64,000 nucleotides of DNA from Verrucomicrobiaceae bacterium (GTDB lineage: Bacteria; Verrucomicrobiota; Verrucomicrobiia; Verrucomicrobiales; Verrucomicrobiaceae): positions 1-64,000 of the forward strand of contig CANIBP010000019.1 of NCBI GenBank assembly GCA_947466075.1, read 5' to 3'. The translations under genes were made by a program, and so were the position numbers. Below, in pieces: positions 47,117-56,990 of the stretch (position 1 is its first letter; each line of letters starts with the position of its first letter). The notes beneath the pieces are model-generated. The model did no database searches and had not been told where the DNA came from. It saw nothing but the letters and a program-made list of their open reading frames with translations.

Positions 47117-48024
47117 ATCCAACCATGAACACCACCACCCGCCTCTTCATTACCCTCCTCGCCTTCGCTTTGCCTTTCGGCACGCGAAGCTCTGCCGCTG
47201 ACGCGCCTATTAAACATCGCCTTCTCTTCACCGAGTATGGCAAAGGACCAAATCGTTTCATCGAACTCGATGCCGATGGAAAATTGGTGTGGGAGTTCAA
47301 GCCGCCGAGCACCACGGTGATCTTCCATGTGCTGCCGAATGGGAACATCCTTTTTGGCTACGGTGGCCAGCCCACGGGCGTGCGCGAGATCACTTCGCGT
47401 GGTGAGACAGTGTTCGATTACGTCAGCAAGTCGCATCAGGTCTTCGGCAGCGAGCGACTCGCGAACGGCAACACGCTCGTGGCCGAGCAGGAGCCGTGTC
47501 AGGCCGTGGAGGTGAATCCGAAAGGTGAGATCGTGCATGTCACGCCGCTGACGACGAGCGCGAAGGGCTTTCACCTTCAGGTGCGCAACGTCCATAAACT
47601 GGCGAACGGCAACATCCTCGCCGCGCATGAAGGCGAGGGCGCGGTGCGCGAGGTGGACCCGAGCGGCAAGGTCGTGTGGGAATACACTGGCGTGACGAAC
47701 ACAGGCGAGGCGCAACGGCTCGCCAATGGAAACACGCTCATCTGCTGCGGCACGCAGAAGCGCTTGATCGAGGTCACACCGGACAAGCAGATCGTGTGGG
47801 AGTTCAGCGACAAGGATGCACCGGATTTGAACATCACCTGGGTCTCCAGCCTTCAGCAGCTCAAGAACGGAAACCTGCTCATTGGCAACTTCATGCGCGG
47901 CAAGGAAGGCCACGGCGCGCACGCCATCGAAGTCACGCACGACAAGGAGAAGCGCGTCGTCTGGAAATGGGACGACCACAGCCTCATCAAGTCACTCACC
48001 ACCGTCCGCGTCATCGGTGAATAA
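47113..48024 (+). CDS. Secreted beta-propeller (PQQ-like) protein
   Basis: Repeated LANGNTLV / GKVVWEY units. Confidence 0.7.
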   Translation: MNPTMNTTTRLFITLLAFALPFGTRSSAADAPIKHRLLFTEYGKGPNRFIELDADGKLVWEFKPPSTTVIFHVLPNGNILFGYGGQPTGVREITSRGETVFDYVSKSHQVFGSERLANGNTLVAEQEPCQAVEVNPKGEIVHVTPLTTSAKGFHLQVRNVHKLANGNILAAHEGEGAVREVDPSGKVVWEYTGVTNTGEAQRLANGNTLICCGTQKRLIEVTPDKQIVWEFSDKDAPDLNITWVSSLQQLKNGNLLIGNFMRGKEGHGAHAIEVTHDKEKRVVWKWDDHSLIKSLTTVRVIGE

Positions 48025-48040
48025 CCTCACACACACGACC

Positions 48041-49018
48041 ATGCCCAAAATAGCTATCACCGACTACACCTTTCCTGACCTCAGCCTGGAAGAAGCTGTG
48101 CTTCGACCTGCGGGTGTCGAGATCGTCTCCTTCAAAGAAAAGCGTTCACCCGCGGAACTTGCCGACCTCGTGCGCAATGCCGATGCCGTGATCGCGCAGT
48201 TTGCTCCCGTGAACGCCGAAGTCGTCGCTGCGATGACCAAGGCGAAGGCCATCGTGCGCTATGGCATCGGCTACGACAATGTGGACACCACTGCCGCACG
48301 CGAGCGTGGCATCCCGGTGTGCAACATCCCGGACTACTGCGTTGATGAAGTCGCAGATCACACGCTGGCCTTCATCCTCGCCATCACGCGGCAGGTGGTT
48401 CCAAACGCGCTCGACATCCGCGCTGGCAAGTGGGGCCTCGCCACGCCGTTGACCGCGATGTCATCGCTGAAGCACCTCACGATTGGCATTGTCGGCTTTG
48501 GACGTATCGGTCGTGAGGTCGTGCAGCGTCTGCTCGCGTTCAAAGCTCGTGTGTTGGTGTTTGATCCCGTCGTGGCGGCGGATGAGATCGCCAAAGCTGG
48601 AGCGGTGGCCGCAGCGTCTTTCGATGAGTTGCTCGCGCAGAGTGACATTGTCTCGCCGCACTGCCCATCCACACCGAAGACAAAACAACTCTTCAACGCC
48701 GCCGTGTTCGCGAAGATGAAAGCGGGCTCCATCTTCATCAACGTAGGCCGTGGCGATCTCGCCGACAGCGCCGCCATCACGGACGCTCTGCAATCCGGTC
48801 ATCTCGCCGGTGCCGCGCTCGACGTCTTCGATCCCGAGCCGATTCCGGCAGATCATCCGATCCGCACGATGCCGAACGTCATCCTCGCCGCGCACATCGC
48901 CTCCGCGAGTCCGCCTGCGGTGAAGACGCTGCGTGAGACCGCCGCACGCATCGCGCTCATGGCCGTGCGCGGCGAGCCGCTGCCGAATGTCGTCAACGGC
49001 GTGACCACCGCGAAGTGA
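48041..49018 (+). CDS. D-isomer-specific 2-hydroxyacid dehydrogenase
   Basis: TIGIVGFGRIGREVVQRLLAF; NVGRGDLADSAAITDALQSG; AAHIASAS. Confidence 0.9.
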   Translation: MPKIAITDYTFPDLSLEEAVLRPAGVEIVSFKEKRSPAELADLVRNADAVIAQFAPVNAEVVAAMTKAKAIVRYGIGYDNVDTTAARERGIPVCNIPDYCVDEVADHTLAFILAITRQVVPNALDIRAGKWGLATPLTAMSSLKHLTIGIVGFGRIGREVVQRLLAFKARVLVFDPVVAADEIAKAGAVAAASFDELLAQSDIVSPHCPSTPKTKQLFNAAVFAKMKAGSIFINVGRGDLADSAAITDALQSGHLAGAALDVFDPEPIPADHPIRTMPNVILAAHIASASPPAVKTLRETAARIALMAVRGEPLPNVVNGVTTAK

Positions 49019-49054
49019 TTCCATCTTTCCAACACTCCAATCATCCACAACACC

Positions 49055-50098
49055 ATGACCACACGACGTTCCTTCCTTACTTCCATCAGTTCACTCGCGG
49101 CCACACCGTTGCTGGCGCGTGATTTCGGCCCCGGCGCCGCACCCGTGCGTTATCCCGAGCCGGATGTCATCGCGCTCGATAAGGCATTCGAGAAATACAA
49201 GATCGGCTCCGCGCCCATTGAGCGACTGCACACCGGCATGTATTGGGCTGAAGGGCCTGCGTGGAGCGGTTGGGGGCAGTATCTCGTGTGGAGCGACATC
49301 CCGAACAACGTGCAGCATCGTTGGCTCCAGGATGACGGCGAAGTCACAACGATTCACAAGCCCGCCGGTCACAGCAATGGCAACACCTTTGACCGCGAGG
49401 GTCGGCAGATTTCCTTCGAGCACGGCAACCGCCACGTGGTGCGCTACGAGGCCGACAACAGCCTCACCGTCCTCGCCGACAAGTTTGACGGCAAGCCCTT
49501 CAACGCACCCAACGACGGTGCCGTGCATCCCGATGGCAGCGTGTGGTTCACCGATCCGGGCTACGGCAGTCTGGGCAACTATGAGGGAAACAAAGGCGAT
49601 CTATTGCTCAAAGAAGCGGTCTATCGCATCGATCCGAGCGGCAAAGTGGAGAAGGTCACCGATGAAATCTTCAAGCCCAACGGCCTTTGTTTCTCGCCTG
49701 ACTACAAGAAGGTCTATGTGGCCGACACCGGTGCCACGCATTACCCCGAGGCACCGAAGAACATCAAAGTCTGGGACATCGACGGCGCGAAGCTGAAGAA
49801 CGGCCGAGAGTTCGCCTCCATGAAAATGGACCTCAATGGCAAAGAGGTCGCCGGACTCGCAGACGGCATTCGTTGCGACAAAGACGGCAACATCTGGGCC
49901 GGATCTGGTTGGGTGGGCGATGGCTACGACGGCGTGCAAATCTTTTCACCTGAGGGCAAACGCATCGGTCAGATCGTGCTGCCGGAAGTGTGTAGCAATG
50001 TGTGCTTCGGCGGTCCACGCCGCAATCGCCTGTTCATGACCGCCAGCCGCAGTCTGTATGCCGTGCATGTCGAGGCCATCGGCGCTCATTGGTGCTGA
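49055..50098 (+). CDS. SMP-30/gluconolactonase family lactonase
   Basis: TGMYWAEGPAWSGWGQYLVWSDIPNN; FNAPNDGAVHPDGSVWFTDPGYG. Confidence 0.88.
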   Translation: MTTRRSFLTSISSLAATPLLARDFGPGAAPVRYPEPDVIALDKAFEKYKIGSAPIERLHTGMYWAEGPAWSGWGQYLVWSDIPNNVQHRWLQDDGEVTTIHKPAGHSNGNTFDREGRQISFEHGNRHVVRYEADNSLTVLADKFDGKPFNAPNDGAVHPDGSVWFTDPGYGSLGNYEGNKGDLLLKEAVYRIDPSGKVEKVTDEIFKPNGLCFSPDYKKVYVADTGATHYPEAPKNIKVWDIDGAKLKNGREFASMKMDLNGKEVAGLADGIRCDKDGNIWAGSGWVGDGYDGVQIFSPEGKRIGQIVLPEVCSNVCFGGPRRNRLFMTASRSLYAVHVEAIGAHWC

Positions 50099-50116
50099 TA
50101 ACCGCCGCCTGAACTG

Positions 50117-51628
50117 ATGCCAACACCACCGGACATGAATGCCCGCATCCTCGAAGCCCCCGACATCGTGCTTGTCGGCAGCGGCATCATGTCCGCGACG
50201 CTGGCGGTGATGCTCAAGCGGCTCAATCCGCGGCTCCGCATCCAGATGTTCGAGGTCACGAATGAACTCGCACAGGAAGCCTCGAATGGCTGGAACAACG
50301 CGGGCACAGGCCACGCCGGCATTTGCGAACTCAGCTACACTCCGGCACGCGATCAAAGCGGTGGCGTGCCCATCAGCCTGGCCTTGCATATCTTTGAGCA
50401 GTTCGAGCACTCGAAGCAGTTCTGGGGCTCCGCGACTGCTGAAGGCATGGTGGGAGCTGCTGCGGATTTCATCCATGCGGTGCCGCATGTCTGCTTCGTG
50501 AAGGGACGGGAAGACGTGGACTTCTTGCGCGCACGCCACACCGCGATGGCTGATCATCATTTCTTCCGAAGCATGACGTTCACGAACGATCCATCGATTA
50601 TCCAACAGTGGGCTCCGCTGGTGATGGAAGGACGCGATGCTTGTCCAGTCGCGGCCACCTCCGGCGCTGGCACCGAGGTGGACTACGGCCTGCTGGCCCG
50701 CCGTCTTTGCAGCTGGCTGGCGGAGCAGGAGTATTGTGGCATCGCCGCCGGATGGAAGGTCACAAAACTCCAGCGCGGTGTGGGTGAATGGCATCTTGAT
50801 CTGCGATGCATGGCTTCCGGTGAAGAGCGCAAGCAACGTGCGAAGTTCGTCTTCGTCGGCGCGGGCGGCGGCAGCCTGCCTTTGCTGCAATCCACCGGTC
50901 TCGCCGAAGTCGCTGGTCTTGGCGGATTTCCCATCGGCGGCCAGTGGCTTGTGTGCGATGAGCCTTCGATCTGCGCCCGGCACGAAGCGAAGGTTTATGG
51001 TGCCACGCCTCCCTCTTCACCCAGCCTCGGTGCGGGACACCTCGATGTGCGGCGACTCAATGGCCAGCGCCAGCTTCTCTTCGGCCCGTTTGCTTCATGG
51101 ACGACGCGTTTCCTCAAACACGGACACTGGAGCGATCTGCCGCTTTCGATTCGCGCGAACAATCTCGGTGCTCTGCTGCAGACCGCCGTGCGCAACCGCT
51201 CGCTGGTGAAGTATCTCGTCACCCAGGGTCTGCAGAGCATGGAGAGCCGCATGGATGCCGTGCGCGAGTATTACCCCAATGCCCGCTCGGAACACTGGAG
51301 GCTCGTGCAGGCAGGAATCCGTGTGCAGGCCATCAAGAAAGCGGACCGTGGCGCGGTGTATTTCGGCACCGAAGTATTTTCCTCCGCAGACCGTTCGATC
51401 GCTGCGCTGCTGGGCGCTTCGCCGGGCGCATCGGTCTCGGTGAACATTGCGCTCGAGGTCGTTCAGACCTGCCTGCCGCATCTGCTCACCAGCGCTGAAG
51501 GCCAGGAACGCATGAGGCGGATGATCCCCACCTTTGACCAAGACCTGAAGCAGTCCGGTCATGCTGCCCTGTTCGAGAAAACCAGTCGTGAAGCCACAGA
51601 ACGGCTGCAACTCAATTCCAAAAACTAA
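50117..51628 (+). CDS. mqo: Malate:quinone oxidoreductase
   Basis: DIVLVGSGIMSATLAVMLKRLNP; NGWNNAGTGHAGICELSYTP; FVGAGGGSLPLLQ. Confidence 0.9.
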   Translation: MPTPPDMNARILEAPDIVLVGSGIMSATLAVMLKRLNPRLRIQMFEVTNELAQEASNGWNNAGTGHAGICELSYTPARDQSGGVPISLALHIFEQFEHSKQFWGSATAEGMVGAAADFIHAVPHVCFVKGREDVDFLRARHTAMADHHFFRSMTFTNDPSIIQQWAPLVMEGRDACPVAATSGAGTEVDYGLLARRLCSWLAEQEYCGIAAGWKVTKLQRGVGEWHLDLRCMASGEERKQRAKFVFVGAGGGSLPLLQSTGLAEVAGLGGFPIGGQWLVCDEPSICARHEAKVYGATPPSSPSLGAGHLDVRRLNGQRQLLFGPFASWTTRFLKHGHWSDLPLSIRANNLGALLQTAVRNRSLVKYLVTQGLQSMESRMDAVREYYPNARSEHWRLVQAGIRVQAIKKADRGAVYFGTEVFSSADRSIAALLGASPGASVSVNIALEVVQTCLPHLLTSAEGQERMRRMIPTFDQDLKQSGHAALFEKTSREATERLQLNSKN

Positions 51629-51629
51629 C

Positions 51630-53012
51630 ATGCGCTACTTAGGCATCGACATTGGCTCCAGTTTCATCAAAGGTGCGGTCCTTGATGCCGGTGGATTGTG
51701 TCTCTCGCACATTGAGCGGATGGACGCGCCGCCGCTCGTGACCGGGCTCGATCCCATGTTTCGCGAGGTCGATCCGGAGGCCATTGCTCAATGCGTGCGC
51801 CAAGTGCTAGAGCGCCTGCATGATCAGGCCCCGGATGCCGCTGGTGTGCTCATGTGCAGCCAGCTTCACGGCATGGTGCTGTGCGATGAAAAGGGCAATG
51901 CTCAGTCGCGCTACATCACTTGGCAGGATCAACGAGCGCTCATGCCGCTGCCGGGCGCGGACGCTAGCAGCTTTGACGAGATCGAGTGTATCATCAGCCG
52001 CGAGGAGCGACAGCAACTCGGCAACGAACGCGTGCCCGGCCTGCCGCTGAACTATGTCTTTTGGTTCGCGCGAAACCACGCTTTGCCGGACATGCGGGTG
52101 ATACCCACAGCGCTGCCCTATTTTGTTGCCGCACAGCTCTGTGGCACCACACCTGTCTCGGACATCACTCAAGCTTATGGCCATGGTGCGCTGAGCATTC
52201 ACACACGCGACTGGCATCACGCGGTGATTGAGAAACTGGGTCTCGGTGATGTGCAATGGCCGCGCATTGTGCCGCAGGGCACGGTCATCGGCGAGTGGTG
52301 TCATGCTGGCCGTTCTCTACCGGTCTTCGCGCCGGTGGGTGATTATCATTGCTCGCAAGTCGGCGCGTTGCTGGAGCCAGACGAGTTGTCTGTTAACATC
52401 TCCACCGGCTCCGCCGTGATTCAGATCGCCGAGGGAGCCGAGACTGGCGAGTTCCAGACTCGGCCCTGGTTTGACGGATGCTATCTCAAAACCATCACGC
52501 ACATCCCTGCCGGGCGCGCGCTCAATGCCCTCGTGCGTCTGCTCAGTGAACTCAACACGGCGCAGGGCGTGGCATTGCGTGATCCATGGGACTACATCCA
52601 CGCTGAGGCCGCTCGTGCCGATGGTGGCGGTCTGCAAGTCGATCCGGCGTTCTACACGAGCAACATGGGCAATCGCGGTGCCGTGCTGAACCTACGCGAG
52701 GAGAACATGACCATCGGCCATCTCTTCCACGCGATGTTCAGTGGCATGGCCGACAACTACGCAACCTGCGCTGACCGCATCGCTCCCCAGCGCGATTGGA
52801 GTAGGCTGGTCTTCTCTGGTGGAGTGGCCTTGAAGAACCAAGTGCTCCGGCAGCTCGTTTGCGAGCGCCTTGGTCAGGATCACCGGCTTGCGCCTTCAGA
52901 CGAGGACACGCTCTTCGGCCTGCTCGTGCTTTCACTCGCTTTCACCGGACGCACCGCATCGGTGCGCGAGGCCATCGCATTTGTGCGCGACAACCATCAA
53001 CCCCCGAACTGA
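51630..53012 (+). CDS. FGGY-family carbohydrate kinase
   Basis: YLGIDIGSSFIKGAVLD; CSQLHGMVLCD; RLVFSGGVALKNQVLRQLV. Confidence 0.88.
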   Translation: MRYLGIDIGSSFIKGAVLDAGGLCLSHIERMDAPPLVTGLDPMFREVDPEAIAQCVRQVLERLHDQAPDAAGVLMCSQLHGMVLCDEKGNAQSRYITWQDQRALMPLPGADASSFDEIECIISREERQQLGNERVPGLPLNYVFWFARNHALPDMRVIPTALPYFVAAQLCGTTPVSDITQAYGHGALSIHTRDWHHAVIEKLGLGDVQWPRIVPQGTVIGEWCHAGRSLPVFAPVGDYHCSQVGALLEPDELSVNISTGSAVIQIAEGAETGEFQTRPWFDGCYLKTITHIPAGRALNALVRLLSELNTAQGVALRDPWDYIHAEAARADGGGLQVDPAFYTSNMGNRGAVLNLREENMTIGHLFHAMFSGMADNYATCADRIAPQRDWSRLVFSGGVALKNQVLRQLVCERLGQDHRLAPSDEDTLFGLLVLSLAFTGRTASVREAIAFVRDNHQPPN

Positions 53013-53013
53013 A

Positions 53014-53718
53014 ATGGCCCGATTCACTAGACTGGATGTTCTGAACAGGATTCTTGACGAGGCGCTCATGCCGATATTCTCCCATGGCGATGCAGAGACC
53101 GTATGCCGCGTTGCTGATGCCGTCGCTGCCGGTGGAGTGACGGTGTTCGAGTTCACCAATCGTGCTGACCATGCCATCGACGTGTTTAGAACATTGGCGC
53201 AGCACTGCCAGCGGGATCTGCCGAATGTTATCCTGGGTGCGGGATCGATCGCGGATGAGGCAACGGCCGCCTTATTCGCGGCACATGGTGCCAATTTCAT
53301 TGTCGGCCCATCCTTCGACGAGCGTGTGGCGCGGTTCTGCAACCGTCGCAAGGTCGCTTATCTGCCAGGATGCCAAACGGCAACCGAGATTGCCGCCGCT
53401 GAGGAAATGGGCGTCGAGATCGTGAAACTCTTCCCTTGCGATGCAGCGGGTGGCCCGGGGTTCGCCAGAGCAATCCTCGGACCGTCGCCTTGGACAAGAT
53501 TATTGCCCACGGGCCTGTCCGATGTGTCGCCGAAAGGTCTGGCCGCATGGTTTGAAGCCGGTGCCTGTGCCATCGGCCTCGGGCGCGAACTGATCCCCAA
53601 GAACCACGTCGAAGCCGGCGATTACGCCGCCATCACACGCCGGGTCCTGGAAGTCTGCGAATGGGTCAGGGACGCCCGTGCAAGTCTCGCGCTTCCGCGA
53701 AGTCAGCGCCAAGGCTGA
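53014..53718 (+). CDS. eda: 2-keto-3-deoxy-6-phosphogluconate aldolase family protein
   Basis: GVTVFEFTNRADHAI; GAGSIADEATAALFAAHGANFIVGPSF; VEIVKLFPCDAAGG. Confidence 0.85.
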   Translation: MARFTRLDVLNRILDEALMPIFSHGDAETVCRVADAVAAGGVTVFEFTNRADHAIDVFRTLAQHCQRDLPNVILGAGSIADEATAALFAAHGANFIVGPSFDERVARFCNRRKVAYLPGCQTATEIAAAEEMGVEIVKLFPCDAAGGPGFARAILGPSPWTRLLPTGLSDVSPKGLAAWFEAGACAIGLGRELIPKNHVEAGDYAAITRRVLEVCEWVRDARASLALPRSQRQG

Positions 53719-53799
53719 AGCGATTATCCAACTCACTCCGCCACTTAAATCAGTGAAGCACTCACCCCAACAACCTAGCCAATCCAACAACACAATACC

Positions 53800-54759
53800 A
53801 TGAGCAACCCTGACACCGCCACTCCTGCCAAGCACAAGCCGCTCTTTCGCGGCGTCTGCGCTTCCTCCATCACACCCTTCAACGCGGACGGCACCTTCGC
53901 CCTTGCCCGGCTCAAGCCACACATCGACTGGTTGATTGCCGAGGGCGTGAGCGCCATTTCCCCGCTTGGCAGTTCGGGAGAGTTTGCCGGCATGGAATCA
54001 GACGACCGCAAGCGCGTGATGGAAGCATCCATTGAAGCCTGCGCAGGTAGGGTGCCGATCGTCGCGGGCACCCATCATGTCTCCACGCGTTTGACCATCG
54101 AACTCTCCAAGCACGCGGAGAGCGTGGGGGCGGATGCGTTGCTCATCGTGCCGCCTTATTACATGGCACCCACACCGGCCCAGACCATGGACCACTTCCG
54201 GCGAATCGCAGAGGCCGTTTCCATCCCGGTGGTCCTCTATCACAATATTCCGCTGACCGGGGTTAATCTTCGCACCTCGCACCTTGCACAACTTTTCCGC
54301 GAGGGTGCCATTAAAGGCGTCAAGATGTCCAATGCAGAGCCCGACCGCATTTGCTCGTTGCTACAAGAGACCGATGGGCAGCTCTCTGTCTATGCGGGCA
54401 TCGATTCGGTAGCTTTTGAGGGGCTCTGCCATGGAGCCCATGGATGGATTTCCGGTATCCCGAGTATGGTGCCAGCCGCAGCGGTGAAGCTTTATCAAGC
54501 GATCTCGGTGAAGGGGGATCTGCTCGCCGCTCGGCAGATATGGGCTAAGCTTGCGCCACTCATGCGCATGCAGTTTAGCGCCTACCACAACGGAGGCGAC
54601 GGAGCCCATTGGTTCAGCGTCATGAAGGCAGGACTCAACATGATAGGCCCCGAAGTTGGCGATCCATCGCCCCCGGTGCTTCCTTTGCCCGCAGAGTTCC
54701 ACGAGACCCTCGCCACACTGCTCCGCGACCTCGGCTACGACGTTCAAACCAAGCACTAA
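53800..54759 (+). CDS. Dihydrodipicolinate synthase/N-acetylneuraminate lyase family protein
   Basis: GVCASSITPFNADGTFALARLKPHIDWLIAEGV; VVLYHNIPLTGVNL; IKGVKMSNAEPDRI. Confidence 0.88.
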   Translation: MSNPDTATPAKHKPLFRGVCASSITPFNADGTFALARLKPHIDWLIAEGVSAISPLGSSGEFAGMESDDRKRVMEASIEACAGRVPIVAGTHHVSTRLTIELSKHAESVGADALLIVPPYYMAPTPAQTMDHFRRIAEAVSIPVVLYHNIPLTGVNLRTSHLAQLFREGAIKGVKMSNAEPDRICSLLQETDGQLSVYAGIDSVAFEGLCHGAHGWISGIPSMVPAAAVKLYQAISVKGDLLAARQIWAKLAPLMRMQFSAYHNGGDGAHWFSVMKAGLNMIGPEVGDPSPPVLPLPAEFHETLATLLRDLGYDVQTKH

Positions 54760-54779
54760 ACGAATCTCTTCATCCTTTC

Positions 54780-55589
54780 ATGAAACTCATCCGCCACCAA
54801 GCCAGCAACGGCACCATCCAGCACGCAGCCCTTCAACCCGACGGCACCGCCCGCCGCATCGAGGGCGATCTTTTCGGCGACTTCCACGTCACTGATGAAA
54901 TCATCACGCCGGGCAAACTCCTTGCGCCGCTGGCACCCACGGCCATCTTTTGCATCGGTCTGAACTACCGCAAACACGCGGAGGAGAGCAACGCTGCCAT
55001 CCCTCAGTATCCGGTGCTCTTCATGAAATCGCCAGGCGCGGTGCAGAATCCCGGCGATGACATTATCCTGCCACGCCATCTAGCTAGCGATGAAGTGGAC
55101 TACGAGTGCGAACTCGCCGTCGTCATCGGCAAGGCCTGCAAGAACGTCTCTAAGGCGAACGCGCTTGATTATGTGCTCGGCTACACCTGCGCCAACGACG
55201 TGAGCGCGCGCGACTGGCAGATCAAGCGCGGTGGCAGCCAGTGGTGCCGTGGCAAGACCTTCGACACCTTTGCGCCGCTTGGCCCATGTCTGGTGCTCAA
55301 GGACGAGATCGCTGATCCGAACGCGTTGCGCATCCAGACCATCCTCAATGGCAAAACGATGCAGGACTGGAACACGAACGACATGATCTTCGACGTGCCC
55401 ACGCTCATCGAGTTCCTCAGCGGCAGCACCACGCTGCTGCCAGGCACTGTCATCCTCACCGGCACGCCCCAAGGCGTCGGTGCTGCGATGAAGCCACCGG
55501 TTTTTCTCCAATCTGGAGACACCGTCACCATCGACATCGAGAAGATCGGAGCACTCACCAATCCCGTCGTGGCCGAGTCGAACGCATAG
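54780..55589 (+). CDS. Fumarylacetoacetate hydrolase family protein
   Basis: IFCIGLNYRKHAEESNAAIPQYPVLFMKSPGAVQNPGDDIILP; YTCANDVSARDWQ; GTPQGVGAAMKPPVFLQSGDTV. Confidence 0.9.
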   Translation: MKLIRHQASNGTIQHAALQPDGTARRIEGDLFGDFHVTDEIITPGKLLAPLAPTAIFCIGLNYRKHAEESNAAIPQYPVLFMKSPGAVQNPGDDIILPRHLASDEVDYECELAVVIGKACKNVSKANALDYVLGYTCANDVSARDWQIKRGGSQWCRGKTFDTFAPLGPCLVLKDEIADPNALRIQTILNGKTMQDWNTNDMIFDVPTLIEFLSGSTTLLPGTVILTGTPQGVGAAMKPPVFLQSGDTVTIDIEKIGALTNPVVAESNA

Positions 55590-55624
55590 TCCTGAGAGCC
55601 ATCACGCCAACCACCCACCTCTTT

Positions 55625-56914
55625 ATGACAGCCTCTTTCGCCATCGATCCCATCGCTCTTCGCCGCAAGGTCGCGTGGCGTGTGCTGCCTTTGGTCATCC
55701 TGCTCTACATCATCTCCTACCTCGACCGTGCGAACGTGGCCTTTGCCAAGCTGCGCATGGGCGAGGCGCTGGGGTTTTCGGAAGATGTGTTCGGCTTCGG
55801 CATTGGCGTGTTCTTCATCGGTTATCTGTTCCTGGAGATTCCTGGTGCGCTGCTGGTGGAGCGATGGAGTGCGCGGAAGTGGTTCGCGCGTATCCTGATC
55901 ACCTGGGGCTTCATCTCTGCGGCGATGGCCTTTGTGCACACGCCGTCGCAGTTCTACTGGGCGCGGTTCTTCCTCGGTGTGGCGGAGGCTGGATTCTTTC
56001 CCGGCATCATCGTGTATTTCACACACTGGTTTGCGCAGAATGATCGCTCGCGAGCGCTGTCAGGGCTGCTCGTGGCCGTGCCTTTCAGTCTTGCGCTCGG
56101 TGCGCCGGTGTCGTCGATGCTGCTGGATGTGAAATGGTTTGGACTCGATGGCTGGCAGTGGCTTTTCATCGTAGAGGGATTGCCTGCTGTGGTGATGGGG
56201 TTCATGGTTCTCACGTGCCTCACGGATCGACCTCGAAATGCAACATGGCTCACTCAAGCCGAGCGTGATCATCTGGAAGGTGTGCTCGCTGCCGAGGCGG
56301 CGGCAAAGGAAGCGACGGGCAAAATTTCCGTCTGGCAGGCGCTACGGTTGCCCGCTGTTTGGCTACTGGTAGTCGGCGTGCTGGTGGGCAACAGCGGCGG
56401 CTATGCGCTTAGCTTTTGGTTACCGACCACGGTGAAGAATCTTTCCGGCGGCTCTGATCAATTGACGCTGCTCTACAGTGGCCTCTTCTACAGTTGCGGC
56501 ATCCTCAGCGTGCTCATCTCCGGCCAGACCGCAGACAGAACGGGAGATCGCAAATGGCACGCGGTGTGCGGCATGATCGCCACGGGCATCTTCCTCCTGT
56601 GCAGCACGATTCCGGGACAAGGATTCGGCACGCAGATGATCTGGCTCTGCCTCACGGCGCTGGGCGCATTCTTCTGGATCGCACCGTTTTGGACACTGCC
56701 CTCGCTCACGCTCACCGCCTCCGCCGCCGCAGTGGCCACCGGTCTGATCAACATGGGAGCGAACCTCGCTGGCTACGCTGGCAACCACGTCACCGGCTGG
56801 CTGCGCACGCACGGCTATGGCGAAATGCAGTGCCTTCACTTCCTCGCTGCCTGCTTCATTTTCGGCGGCATCATCATCAGCTTTCTACGTCTCAAACCAC
56901 GCAGGTTGGAGTGA
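55625..56914 (+). CDS. MFS transporter, ACS family
   Basis: YIISYLDRANVAFAKLRMGEALGFSEDVFGFGIGVFFIGYLFLEIPGALLVERWSARKWFARI. Confidence 0.9.
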   Translation: MTASFAIDPIALRRKVAWRVLPLVILLYIISYLDRANVAFAKLRMGEALGFSEDVFGFGIGVFFIGYLFLEIPGALLVERWSARKWFARILITWGFISAAMAFVHTPSQFYWARFFLGVAEAGFFPGIIVYFTHWFAQNDRSRALSGLLVAVPFSLALGAPVSSMLLDVKWFGLDGWQWLFIVEGLPAVVMGFMVLTCLTDRPRNATWLTQAERDHLEGVLAAEAAAKEATGKISVWQALRLPAVWLLVVGVLVGNSGGYALSFWLPTTVKNLSGGSDQLTLLYSGLFYSCGILSVLISGQTADRTGDRKWHAVCGMIATGIFLLCSTIPGQGFGTQMIWLCLTALGAFFWIAPFWTLPSLTLTASAAAVATGLINMGANLAGYAGNHVTGWLRTHGYGEMQCLHFLAACFIFGGIIISFLRLKPRRLE

Positions 56915-56990
56915 TGGAGCAATGGAGTGGTGCGCCACTTCAACTCCTCCATTTCTCCATCAATCCACTTCTCCATCAATCCACTCGTTC